DNA of 64,000 nucleotides, from the NCBI GenBank assembly GCA_030549495.1, contig JAUIRK010001047.1, forward strand, positions 372,001 to 436,000. Direction: 5' to 3'. Origin of the DNA: Nectonema munidae (Eukaryota > Nematomorpha > Nectonematoida > Nectonematidae). Shown one piece after another: positions 1 to 10,070 of this stretch; position 1 is the first letter of the stretch; every line of letters starts with the position of its first letter. The notes under the pieces are model-generated. The model saw only the letters and a list, made by a program, of their open reading frames with translations, was not told the origin of the DNA and ran no database searches. The translations under genes were made by a program, and so were the position numbers.

Positions 1-1882
1 CTAAATTTATGACCAGGATCTCCCATTGTGAATGTTTACTTTTCTACATCACTTATTTCACTCTTTTGGTTTTGAAAAATAGCAAAATATTTTCTTTCTT
101 TAATTAAAACGAGAAATAGTTTGCTCACTGGCATTGAGAAGGGTTACTTAGAAGGGTTTAGTAGGGTTACTACTACTAAATTGCAAGTTTTTTCAATTGA
201 TACAGTTGCTTAATTTTCTATATCTTTTTTTAATTAAAAATAATGAAGAAAAAGACAAAACTGTATGAAAGGTCTTATTTTTGACGATTAACCCACAAGT
301 ATATTAATAAGAAATAAGGCTTCAATTCGTTTTTGTTTTTGAATGTCTGGACAATTGTAACTTCTAATAATCTTTGAAACCAGTTTATCTGTCAAAGCTT
401 TAAGGTTTCCTTAAGATAAGAAATTTTCTAAAAATTTAATAGACTTTGTAGATTATATTAGTCATTATTATGAGTAAATGGTAAATTGTACGTTCTTACA
501 TTTATGAGTACGTTCTATTATGAGTAAATGGTAAATTGTTCGTCATTGACATTTGATGTATTTATTGTATAAATATTTCTTTGATTTTCATTGTTTGCTT
601 TCTCCTACTAAATTATATTCATTCTTAATATCGTTTATAAATAATTGTAATTTTTTTTTAAATTTTTTACAAAGTCTTATAAGTATATATCATATTCTTT
701 TAGATTTTCTCAACTACATTAATATTGCCCCAATATGTATGTTTTCTATATAAGAGAGTGGCTCTTCCCTAGTTGCATAATTTATATGTATTAATATAAA
801 TGCAATAAAAAATTCAAAGACTAATGTTATAATTTGTCTTCTTTTGCATTCTTGTATTATTGAATTTCGGTTGTCTATAGTTTTATGAGTGTTTTTAAGG
901 GACGACTAAATTACCTTCTTCGGCAAGCAATTTGTGCTGGGTACGCTCCTGAATGTACCTATTATACAGTGAAAGGAGAATAAGAAATCGGTATCTTCAA
1001 ATTGCATTCTAACAAAATTTATTCAATAATTTATTTGAAGACCGTATATGACATATTTACAGTGGTATAAAGAATCTGTTAAATGTAAATATTTAGTTGA
1101 GCAAATTTAGCGATATTCTATTATCAGAACTCAAAACTTACAATAAAGAAAACCTCTTACTCACTTTCAACATCGCTTTGCAACAAATTACCCAATAATA
1201 TTAGAATATTAAAAAACTTCAATGTATTTAAAGAAGAACTCTTCTTACATTACTTTTATTTGCCATTAATCTACCTATCTTATATATTATCAATTATACT
1301 TACAGATAGATTTACTAGAAAATATAATATATTTTAATAATAATAATAATAAAAAGAAGAAAAAAATTATTATGACGATATTCAATAGTTCACCGCAACA
1401 AATACAAAAAATAAATGCATTAAAATCGAGAATATATATTAAATAATAAGCTCTAATAAAAAAAAGTTCGATATAAAAAATGATTTAATTAGATAAGCAG
1501 AATGCTACTCAAACACGTCATATTGTGTTATCAATGTTATATACAAAAGATGCTGAAATGAAAGAAAAAATATCACATAAGGCAGAATAGTATTGTTCAT
1601 AAGAAAAATTCTTGTAAATTTAAGGAGCCATGATCTCTAATAATTAGGCTAAGTTTTAATAAGATTTATTGGCTGAAAAAGAAAACTGCTTTAGGTTTAA
1701 TTACAGATAAAATCTGAGAGAAGGTTTATAGCACGAGTTGTAGAAGGAGTTTTTTGTTTAATTCTTTTTACTTCTTTAATTTTTTTAATCCTTTTCAACT
1801 CAATTTTAAATTATGGTTGAAACATATTTTTATTTTTTAATTATTTTTCAATGGAATAATATTCTATAACCGCCAAATATGG
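1..1882. other. AT-rich stretch without a recognised gene
   Basis: No frame on either strand shows a protein family that I recognise. The open frames present are short and rich in Phe, Leu and Ile, as expected from AT-rich DNA. There is a short AAT microsatellite near 1336-1352. Otherwise I see only the short direct repeat listed separately. Confidence 0.6.
467..539. repeat. Short direct repeat, two 23-bp copies
   Basis: The same 23 bases occur at 467-489 and 517-539, 50 bases apart. The spacer also repeats part of the unit. It looks like a small local duplication. Confidence 0.7.
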
Positions 1883-2960
1883 CAGTGGCAAACATCCTCC
1901 AAATTATTGGGGGCGAAATTTTTTTGTTGCAATTTTCATAATTAGTGGTCTGGAAATACCACGGGAGACCAAATATTCAAGCAATCCTTTAAAAGGTCCT
2001 CAGGCATTTCGCCCCATTCTTTTTATAAGACAATTCGCCCCATTATTTTTATAAGACAGTTCGTCCCATGGACAATTCGCCCCATTATTTTCATAAGACC
2101 GTTCGTCCCATGGACAATTCGCCCCATAATTTTCATGAAACATTTTGTCTCATGGACAATTCGCCCCATTATTTTCATAAGACATTTTGTCTCATGGAGA
2201 ATTCGCCTAACTATTTTCATAAAACAATTTGCCCCATTATTTTCATAAAATAATTCGCCTCATAATTTTCATTTAGCACTATTGTTTTATAAAACCGTTT
2301 TTTCAATTTTTTTAAACTCTTTTACGCATTTTTCATAAGACTATTTTTCGTAAAACGGTTTGGCATATGAACGTTTTGCCTAATATCACAACTCATCTCA
2401 ATAAAAATAGCTATATTTTAATTTTATTTAGTTTTTTGAAGAATTGTTTTTTGAAAGGCAGTTATTTTATAAATGAAACAAATATTTAAAATTTTTAAAC
2501 AAAATAAAAATTAATATCTTGTAATTGTAATATCATTGTAATTATCTTTTTCTTCAATTTCATCATCAATAATTTAAAATTATTTAAAAGTGATAAAAAA
2601 ATTAACAGATAAAATAATTAATTTGAAATAATTTAATAGAGATAAAATAAACAAGAATATAAAATTTTTTAATAATTTTACACATATAATAAACAAAGAT
2701 GGATGAAACAAATAGCCTATGAGACAATTTGTCCATGGGGCGAATTGTCTATGGGGCGAATCATCTATGGGCGAATTGTCTATGGGGTGAATTGTCTATG
2801 GGGCAAAATGTCTGTCGACCCTTTAAAATAGAGTGTATTCAGCGCATATCTAAAGTCCCAAATTTATAAGACTACATTATATTTTTTTTTTACAAAATTT
2901 GTGAATTAAATACTATACTTCCAGCGAAAATATTTTAATTAAGTTTGCAGAATATACACT
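1883..2960 (+). mobile_element. Non-autonomous hAT-like element, left part, with a nested insertion
   Basis: The left end resembles the 15-bp terminus CAGGGGCGCACATCC of the complete relative at 25406-25988. After it the two copies run together for about 100 bases. In this copy the shared sequence is interrupted at 1995 and resumes at 2821, so the two halves flank a later insertion. Similarity fades around 2960, where this copy has other sequence. No right terminus or target duplication was found, so this is a fragment or a rearranged copy. Assignment to hAT rests on the complete relative, which has an 8-bp duplication. Confidence 0.6.
1995..2820. mobile_element. MULE-like fold-back element with terminal repeat arrays
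   Basis: The 826-bp insert is flanked by the 8-bp duplication CTTTAAAA (1987-1994 and 2821-2828). The relative at 25510-25517 has this site once, uninterrupted, so the borders are certain. The left end begins GGTCCTCAGGCATTTCGCCC, and the right end is a weaker inverted match ending GTCGACC. The first 280 bases are an imperfect tandem array with a period near 42 bases, each unit holding the core GACAATTCGCCCCAT followed by TTTTCATAAGAC. The last 110 bases hold the same core inverted (GGGGCGAATTGTC). The middle is very AT-rich and not coding. An 8-9 bp duplication and long repetitive inverted ends are typical of MULE and fold-back elements. No transposase is present, so movement would have depended on a partner. 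Confidence 0.82.
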
Positions 2961-3469
2961 AGTTTAAAAAAATCCAAAATTGTTAGGGGGTGGAATAGGC
3001 TTTTAATTTGAAAAATGAAGTGTCTACCAGGCACATTACAGGAATTGATGAAAGGATATTTGATTCATAGAGAAAACAAATAACTGAAGGTTAGATAGTT
3101 TTATGAGTGAATGTAGTCTAAAGGCAAAGAGTCTACTAGACACCCTGCGATGTTTATATGAAAAAATGTGATTGATTCAGGGGCAAGTGTATAAAATGAA
3201 ATTATAATTGTGCAAACAAAAAATTAAGATCGTATTATTTCATTTTACTCAGCATCATTCAAAAATAGTTTAAAAGCTAAATTGATACAAGCCACAAAAA
3301 GTAAAATAACTTTTAACATTTTGCAATGATTTCCCTTTTATAATAAATTTTAAGGGAAAAAAGTTTATCAGAAAAAGTTATAGAGCTTCAACAAAAACTA
3401 AAAAATTTTAGGGCATAACTTAAGTTTTTTGAAAACTAATTTGACGTACCCCCCTACAGCATACTCTAT

Positions 3470-3640
3470 GGGTGGTATGGCAGGTTGGTTGAGATGATGG
3501 ACTCAGCACGGAAGCCTCTGGATTCGATTCCTCATCGATACGAATTTGTTCATAGTTTGGCATAAGCGGTACATCAGTCCCTTGTCAACAAAAATACACC
3601 CGCTGCACCTTAACTTTTACTCAAAATTGAAAAATTTGCT
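3470..3640 (+). repeat. tRNA-derived SINE (copy A)
   Basis: A Pol III type A-box region (GGCAGGTTGGTTGAGATGATGG) is followed by a B-box-like GGATTCGATTCC. The downstream body (TCATAGTTTGGCATAAGCGG, then AAAATACACCCGCTGCACCTT) is shared with copies at 5662-5860, 57135-57310 and 57985-58145. The repeated body and the degenerate promoter boxes point to a SINE and not a functional tRNA gene. Confidence 0.65.
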
Positions 3641-3790
3641 ACATAATTAACATAAGAGAGAAAGGAAAGAAAATAAACTAATAAAGCAATTTTCACTATT
3701 TTAAAATGGGACCGTCTGTTCTCAGAATAATTTCAAAATAATAGGAGGTATAAAGATTTAGAGTTTATTTGATATTTTCAAATTTATAAC

Positions 3791-3887
3791 GGGGCGAATT
3801 GTCCATGAAACAAAATGTCTTAATGGGACGAATTGTCCATGGGACGAACTGTCTTATGAAAATAATGGGGCGAAATGTCCGAGGACC
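3791..3887. mobile_element. Detached terminus of the fold-back family
   Basis: About 97 bases carry inverted units of GGGGCGAATTGTCC and end GGGGCGAAATGTCCGAGGACC, of which the last bases invert the left end at 1995 almost exactly. This shows that the family consensus terminus starts GGTCCTCGGACATTTCGCCC. Copy B of the surrounding duplication has about 150 other bases here, so the insertion came with, or was followed by, a deletion. There is no opposite end nearby. Confidence 0.75.
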
Positions 3888-4391
3888 AAACTAACATAAA
3901 TCAAAGTATACGAGAAAAGAAAACCATTGCGTTTTTTTTGAATATTTGTCTACAAATAAAATTCTGACAGCTGTCATAAATAATAGATCAAGTACATTTT
4001 TAACAACTGAAACGTTTTGTTTCGATATTATATTTTTACTATAATAATTAACAAATTTTCTTTAAAAAAGGTATTTGATTATGTACAGTGTTACTTATAA
4101 AATTTAACAATCGAACATTATAAAAGATATCTCTGCTCAAATATTAAGAAAATAGAGTATTCTTGCTTTTAACCCGAATAACTAGTCAAAATATTCATTC
4201 CCAAATAGCTATTAAAAAAATTTCTTGACTCGAAAAAATAAAAGTTTTCAAATGTAACAAACGTAGTGATAAAGATTAAATGACGTTTGTTGAAAAAAAT
4301 TCTTAGCGCGAGTCTAACAATATTCATTGATATAAAATTGTAACAATTGGAAACTATTTTAATTTAACTCTAAATGCAAATTAGATAGAAG

Positions 4392-4594
4392 CAGTGGTGT
4401 AACCAGAAAAAAAGTTAATGGGGGGGGGGGCACAATTTTAAAAACAAAAAACGTGAGCAACATTTTGTATACTTTCTTGATCCTTTCATTGGGGAAATTT
4501 TCAAAAACTGATATCACATAAGTTGCATGGGTCACCATGCGGTACATAGGAGTGTGGGCACGGCCCCTCATGCCCCAGCCTAGCTACGTCACTG
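4392..4594. mobile_element. hAT MITE with perfect 8-bp target duplication
   Basis: A 203-bp element starts CAGTGGTGTAACCAG and ends CTAGCTACGTCACTG, imperfect inverted termini of the common CAGTGGCGTAGC type. The 8-bp GATAGAAG flanks it at 4384-4391 and 4595-4602 without mismatch. A G homopolymer lies inside. There is no coding capacity. Terminus and duplication length are diagnostic of hAT. Confidence 0.85.
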
Positions 4595-5014
4595 GATAGA
4601 AGAGAACTGAATGAGATAGGAAGGCTTAAAATGAGAAGAGGGCTTGAATGAGCTTGAGTGAATGATTGAGTTTTAGCAGAGAAAGCGGAAGAGAAAAACA
4701 GGAGAGAGAAAGAGAAATAGAATCACTGTGACAGAAGATGAGAAAATCTAGTGGATCATCAACATGTGTTTGCTCAAAAATATTACAAAGAGGAGAGACA
4801 CTGTGAAAAACATTTCTGACTTATTGTGTGCATATTGAAGCAATGGATTATTATTATATAGCTCTCACGCATCGTCTGTAAAATATGTTCGATAGGAATT
4901 TCAGAGCAGCTTGGCATGTGATTTTTGATTGATTCGAAAGTCTCCATTCTTTTCTTCATACATAGATATCATGATCATCATACATGTTTTATAAACAAGC
5001 AGCAACTCTTACTT

Positions 5015-5110
5015 ATAGAAAATTATTGGGGGCGAAGGTCATTTTCGCCCCCCCCCCTGAAAACACATTGGGGGGGGGGGGGGGCGGTCGCCCCCCGGAT
5101 GTGCGCCCCT
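5015..5110 (+). mobile_element. Fragment of the GGGGCGCACATCC hAT-like family
   Basis: AATTATTGGGGGCGAA near 5019 matches the inner left part of 25406-25988. The end CCCGGATGTGCGCCCCTG, up to 5110, matches its right terminus. Long runs of C and G lie between. It abuts copy B of the duplication directly. The left terminus is not clear and no target duplication was identified. Confidence 0.55.
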
Positions 5111-5410
5111 GAATGTAGTCTGAAGGCAAAGAGTCTTCTAGACACCCTGCGATGTTTATATGAAAAAATGTGATTGATTCAGGGGCAAGGGTATAAAATG
5201 AAGTTATAATTGTGCTAACAATAAATTAAGATTTCATTTTATCAGCATCATTCAAAAATAGTTTAAAAGCTAAATTGATGCAAGCTACAAAAAGTAACTT
5301 TTAAGGAAAAAAAAGTCTATCAGAAAAAGTTATAGAGCTTCAACAAAGACTAAAAAATTTTACAGCATAACTTAAGTTTTTTGAAAACTAATTTGACGTA
5401 TCCCCTACAG

Positions 5411-5654
5411 TAGCGTTTTTCAAACTGTGTGTCCCGACCCTTCAGTTGGTCGCGTGAAAAAAAATGGGTCATAACAAAAAAGAAAGGACATATAAATAGT
5501 CGATGCTGAATAAATGAACCTAGTGAACAGAGTTTGTCTTATTACACCTAAGTATTATGGGTCGCGATGCAAACCGTAGTTCTTGCTATGGGTCGCGATG
5601 CAAACCGTGGTTCTTGCTATGGGTCGGAGTAAAAAAAGTTTGAAAAAGGCTGCT
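5411..5654. mobile_element. hAT-like MITE with internal tandem repeat
   Basis: The insert begins TAGCGTTTTTCAAACTGTG and ends GTTTGAAAAAGGCTGCT, inverted to each other over TTTTTCAAAC. CTACAG is present on both sides (5405-5410 and 5655-5660). Copy A at about 3456 has this site once and no insert, which proves an insertion after the duplication. Inside, a unit of about 31 bases (GGGTCGCGATGCAAACCGT and following) is repeated twice plus a partial third. The termini resemble hAT ends of the CAGCGTTTTTCAAAC type. The visible duplication is six bases, two short of the hAT norm. Confidence 0.75.
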
Positions 5655-5661
5655 CTACAGC

Positions 5662-5860
5662 ATACTCTATGGGTGGTATGACAGGTTGGTTGAGATGATG
5701 AACAAAGCACGGAAGCCTCTGGATTCGATTTCTCATCGATACAAATTTGTTCATAGTTTGACATAAGCGGTACATCAGTGCCTTGTCAATGAAAATACAC
5801 CCGCTGCACCTTACCTTTTACTCAAAATTGGAAAATTTGCTACATAATTAATATAAGAGA
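5662..5860 (+). repeat. tRNA-derived SINE (copy B)
   Basis: This is the same element as at 3470-3640, carried along by the duplication. The B-box-like GGATTCGATTTC and the body TCATAGTTTGACATAAGCGG are recognisable. Confidence 0.6.
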
Positions 5861-6531
5861 GAAAGGAAACAAAATAAACTAATAAAGCAATTTTCACTAT
5901 TTTAAAATGCAACCGTCTGTTCTCAGAATAATTTTAAAATAATAGGAGGCATAAAGAATGAGAGTTTATTTGATATTTTCAAGTATTTATAAGCAGCAAA
6001 AGCCAACGTTTAAGTAGCTAACCCTTATAGGGTGATTTGATAGCACTTGTGTTTTTACATATTGTAAAGAATCATAGTGTACAAAAATGATAATTTAATG
6101 ACTTTTTATAAAATTATTTAAGTCTAAAAACAAAATCATTAAAAAATGATTTAAACTAACATAAATCAAAGTATACGAGAAAAGAAAATCATTGCGTTTT
6201 TTGAACATTTTTGTCCACAAATAAAATTCTGATAGCTGTTATAAATAGATTAAGTACATTTTTAGCAACTGAAACATTTTGTTTCGATATTATATTTTTA
6301 TTATAATAATCAACAAATTTTCTTCAAAAAAATGATATAATTATTTATGTACAGTGTTACTTATAAAATTTAACAATCGAACATTATAAAAAAAATCTCT
6401 GCTCAAATATTAAGCAAATAGGATATTCTTGCTTTTAAACAAAATATTCATTCCCAAATAACTTGAAAAAAATTTCTTGACTTGAAAAAATTAAAGTTTT
6501 CAAATGTAACAAACGTAGTGATAAAGATTAA

Positions 6532-7288
6532 CCCTCGCAAGACGAGACTTATCGGTATAGCACTAAAGACGAACTAATGGCAAAAAACCCCACATGTATT
6601 ATTGAAAATTTTTATCAAGGAAAAAAGGAACTTTATTTTTAATGAAAGTTTGAATTTTCATATATGTAATCTTTTGTTTGTTGTATTCTCAATTTATTTT
6701 GTGGAAAAATGTAGCTTTTTTTCAATAAAGACAAAAATTTGACGAGTAAAAATTTTCAAATTTTTTGTCATATGTGATATTTTCGTTATCAGTGTCTGTA
6801 AGAACGTGTAATGATCAATTATATTGGGTATGTCAGTGTGTGCATTGTACATTTTTATTGTTTATAAACAATAGGTAGTTGTTCATCACTTCGCCTCGTG
6901 CCTTTTTCTCATTTTCATAATTGCCAAAGGAGAATGCTTTTCTTATTTTTCTCATATATAATGGCGTGTTGGCATTTGCATACCATCCCTGATTTATATA
7001 TGTGGTTCTTATCATATATAAGGCAATTAATAAGGATATTATCTAGTTTATGAACCTTTTTTTGTTAATTATAAAAAATTATTCCACCAGATCAAAGTTG
7101 GAAATCTTTTACACACTTTTCCTCTTTTTGTTATAAATATTTTGATACCTTCTCTGATATTAATTTCTCCCAAAACTATGTTCATATAATTTTTGATATT
7201 TTGTTTCAGGTGTCCTGACTAATGCGCTATTGAAACATTTATTTTCGAATGTAATTATATCGAAAGAATAGAAAGTATTCACTAATCC
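6532..7288 (+). other. Upstream region of the RPC4 gene
   Basis: No coding sequence is recognised. A good splice acceptor (pyrimidine-rich tract ending TTTGTTTCAG at 7210) lies 78 bases before the RPC4 start codon, which suggests an upstream untranslated exon. No core promoter element can be placed with confidence in such AT-rich DNA. Confidence 0.4.
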
Positions 7289-8392
7289 TTGTCCATGTCC
7301 GGTAAAGACATTTCAGAAGATATAACCTTTACAAGGCAGAGCATTCAAGAAGCAAATCTCGCTAAGCCTAGCTTACCTAAACGCCTTCCATCATTTAGAG
7401 CTCGCGAGTTTAACATATCCTCTTTGTCTTCTAGAAAATTTATTCCAAATGTCAACGTTTCAAGATCTACAAAACCCGAAAAAAGTCAAAATAAGAAAGA
7501 AACTCCGTACTCTAAAGAAGACGGTGTGAGTCATAAAGAAAGTAAATCTCACTCCAAGAAGAACAAAAGTCGTGAAATAATAGAATCTGCCTCCATCTTC
7601 GCTGAAGGTCCTGCAACCCCTTCTATCAAAACGCCATCTTTCAAAAAGGGTGCTAGTCGAGATGATGTGGCTTCGAAAAATCTTCGTCGCCACAAGGAAT
7701 CAACGATGCTTGACGCTGCAAAAACTTCCATTTTGAATGACATCGTTTACGTCAATGTAGAGAAAGAAGAGGACCGCCTTAAAGAGTTGTGCCAGGAGTA
7801 TGAGGAAGACGAAGGTGACGATGAAAGCAACTTCTACTATTCTCCAATTCAACTGCCTTTGGCGCAGTCATGGAGCAAGCTTAAGAAGACCCTCAAAGCG
7901 TCGAGCAAAGAAGAAAATTATTTTGGAAATGCGCCACAAGTTTCAAATACTTCTGCAAATTCTTTCGAATCCAAACTGCAAGACTTTTTCAGTAGTAAAG
8001 AGATTCTCGGCATCACACCTTGCACTTCGAACTATTTATTTCTACAACTCCCTAAGCATTTGCCTTTCATCGTTTCAAGTGGGGAGGATGCCACTTCTTC
8101 CAAATCCACTTCCCAAGACACAGTGAGCGATCAAGCTCATCAAGAAAAGAAAGAAGTTCTAAAAGACAAGCCTGGAGGCCTTATTGGCAAATTGCAAATT
8201 TATGAATCTAAAAAAGTTTTCCTGGATATTAATGGCACGAAGTTTGAAATAAAAGAGGCGCTTCCAAATAATTTTCTTCAAACGATCATGTGTCTTGATT
8301 TAGATGACAAGAAAAATACTCTAACAAATTTGGGAAATATTTGTTTGAATTTAACTGGTCAATTAAACATTAAAAATTTATTAAACTTATGA
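7289..8392 (+). CDS. POLR3D: DNA-directed RNA polymerase III subunit RPC4 (POLR3D/Rpc53)
   Basis: RPC4 pairs with RPC5 in the Pol III core enzyme in the nucleus, where the heterodimer (related to TFIIF) acts in promoter opening, termination and reinitiation. The 367-residue product is slightly shorter than human RPC4 (about 398). Family landmarks occur in order: KRLPSFRAREF near residue 30, then KFIPNVNVSR; a basic Lys/Ser-rich stretch; IIESASIFAEGPA near 100; an acidic segment; SPIQLPLAQS near 185; LFLQLPKHLP near 250; and the C-terminal beta-rich part GKLQIYESKKVFLDINGTKF, ending in an LG..CLNLTGQ-type tail. The coding region has no intron. A second Met two codons in could also start it. 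A polyadenylation signal follows ten bases after the stop. Codon use is clearly less AT-driven than the flanks. A young LTR element sits 520 bases downstream without disturbing the gene. Confidence 0.93.
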   Translation: MSMSGKDISEDITFTRQSIQEANLAKPSLPKRLPSFRAREFNISSLSSRKFIPNVNVSRSTKPEKSQNKKETPYSKEDGVSHKESKSHSKKNKSREIIESASIFAEGPATPSIKTPSFKKGASRDDVASKNLRRHKESTMLDAAKTSILNDIVYVNVEKEEDRLKELCQEYEEDEGDDESNFYYSPIQLPLAQSWSKLKKTLKASSKEENYFGNAPQVSNTSANSFESKLQDFFSSKEILGITPCTSNYLFLQLPKHLPFIVSSGEDATSSKSTSQDTVSDQAHQEKKEVLKDKPGGLIGKLQIYESKKVFLDINGTKFEIKEALPNNFLQTIMCLDLDDKKNTLTNLGNICLNLTGQLNIKNLLNL

Positions 8393-8401
8393 CATGAATG
8401 C

Positions 8402-8407
8402 AATAAA
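8402..8407 (+). promoter_or_regulatory. Polyadenylation signal AATAAA of RPC4
   Basis: A canonical AATAAA lies ten bases beyond the RPC4 stop codon, followed by T-rich sequence. Its position suggests a very short 3' untranslated region. Confidence 0.55.
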
Positions 8408-8912
8408 ATTATATTTTATCTTCCTTATCCTGACTGCTTTTTCCATTTTTTAATATTCTTCTTCCCTTCTTTTCACGTCGCCATGGTATTTGATTAGGCT
8501 CTCGCGAATTTTGTTAGAAATCTGTCACCTTTACTGTATTGCGTAGGGGTTATTAGCAATAGATTTCCAATGCTTTGTCCTTCAGGTCTCAACAGAGTGT
8601 AATTTTTTGTCCGTCATTTATCATGTCACTCTTTTTTGAATTTTGCCATTTTAATCACTTTTTGGTTTGTCACTCTTTTGAGCGTCTCCAATTTCGTATA
8701 TATGGAGCTGTGTGTCTCAAAGCGTGTGCAACTCATAAAATTTTAAACATGAGATTCAAACCGTCAACGTATCTAAAATTGTCAGGCATTGAGATAATTT
8801 TTTTTTTACGTTTAAAACTTTTATCTAATTAAAGATTTATTTAAAAACTTTTTTTAAATCTGCTTTAATTAAGTTCGTGGACTTTAAATATTTAGAAATA
8901 CACTTTAACAAT
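8408..8912. other. Spacer between RPC4 and the LTR element
   Basis: No gene is recognised. It ends in ACAAT (8908-8912), the left target duplication of the gypsy element. Confidence 0.5.
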
Positions 8913-9198
8913 TGTAATATTCAAATTGTGCAATTCCTTTGTGTGATTCTTTTCCACCTTTATTTGAATGCATGTCTTTTCTATAATTTTATCATTTGAA
9001 TGTTATATATTCCCTATCTATCTCTGTTATAACTTTTATAATTCCTAATTTAAATACTACTTCGATCGTCCTTTCTTCTGCAACTCTTATTCATTTTTCC
9101 TTGTATATATATGCATGTTATTTTGATATCACTCACTTTCCTTACAACGTTCTTTTGTTGAATAATAGCTCCAGCTTTTCACTTTTGTTTTCATTACA
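8913..9198 (+). repeat. 5' LTR of the gypsy element
   Basis: It runs TG to CA, is 286 bp long and is identical to the 3' copy. No convincing tRNA primer-binding site was recognised directly after it. Confidence 0.93.
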
Positions 9199-9227
9199 AT
9201 TTTATTCAACAAAAAAGCTATTTTCTT

Positions 9228-10070
9228 ATGGACAAGATCATCAAACCTAAGGAATTCACTATATCAACCGACGATGAACAAAGCGGAAAACATTGGAAAC
9301 ACTGGTTTAGAGGTTTTGCCTACTATCTCGAATGTTTAGAAGGGCTTAACCCAAACAAACTAGAATTATTACTTCTGCATTTGGGAGCTGACGTTGCAGA
9401 GACTGTTCAAGACGCTACCAGTTACGAGTTGGCTATTGAACAACTGGAAACCGCATATGTCAAAACACCCAACGAAGTTCACGCAAGACATCTTCTCGCA
9501 ACAAGAATCCAACAACCCGGGGAAACTATAGACTCTTTTTTTCATTCATTAAAGGTTTTATCCATTAATTGCAATTTTAAAGCAGTTACTGCGGATGAAC
9601 ACAAAAATCTATTTATAAGGGATTCCTTAATTTCTGGTCTCAGGAATACTGCGATCCGAACCCGTTTGTTGGAGAATCCAAAGTTGGACCTTGAAACAGC
9701 AATAAATCAAACAAGAGCTATGGAGCAAGCGATCAATAGAAACGAAAGTTATGATACAAATTCCACACAATTAGCCGCAGCTTCAAAGGACGAGCATCTT
9801 GAAGATTCTACTAGTAATCACACTCAACAAGAAGTTTGCACCTCCTTTACAACGCCGTCTAAAGTTGGTAAATGTTATTTTTGTGGTGGCAAACGACATT
9901 ACAAGGACCAAAGAGAACTCTGTCCAGCAAAAACTCAAACATGTTTTAAATGCAAAAAGATTGGTCATTTCAGCAAGGTTTGCAAATCATCGCAAAAAAA
10001 TTCTCTCGATGCTAAATTCAAGCTTTACTCACTCCAGCTGGAAAAGTGTTGTATTTCTAAATGGTGCTAA
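9228..10070 (+). mobile_element. gag region of the gypsy element
   Basis: An open frame of 280 residues begins shortly after the 5' LTR. The N-terminal part is a capsid-like helical region (LLLHLGADVAETVQDA and a following helical stretch). The C-terminal part carries two nucleic-acid-binding knuckles, CYFCGGKRHYKDQRELC and CFKCKKIGHFSKVC. This organisation is usual for Ty3/gypsy Gag. Confidence 0.88.

Larger units (their letters stand above)
3109..4279 (+). repeat. Direct duplication, copy A
   Basis: This block matches 5111-6531 along its whole length apart from insertions, with substitutions throughout, so the duplication is not recent. It contains a tRNA-derived SINE and ends at GATAAAGATTAA, after which the two copies differ. 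Copy A carries a fold-back terminus at 3791-3887 that replaces about 150 bases still present in copy B. It could be a direct duplication or two copies of one longer interspersed repeat, and only other genomic copies would separate these. Confidence 0.8.
5111..6531 (+). repeat. Direct duplication, copy B
   Basis: This is the partner of 3109-4279 in the same orientation, 2.0 kb downstream. It carries a hAT MITE at 5411-5654 that copy A lacks, and it keeps the original sequence at the place where copy A has the fold-back terminus. Matching stops at GATTAA, followed here by CCCTCGCAAGACG, which may be the start of another TTAA-targeting insert. Confidence 0.8.

Noticed and set aside
2023-2253. 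Overlapping open frames with repeated MDNSPHYF or MKIMGRIVH peptides
   Set aside because: They are translations of the tandem array at the end of the fold-back element, open because the unit length is divisible by three.
2010-2270. CRISPR-like repeat array
   Set aside because: Units are imperfect, have no unique spacers, and occur as the inverted end of a transposon in animal DNA.
7460-8126. Other-frame open frames inside the RPC4 gene
   Set aside because: They lie within the coding region and show no family resemblance, so they are by-products of the real frame.
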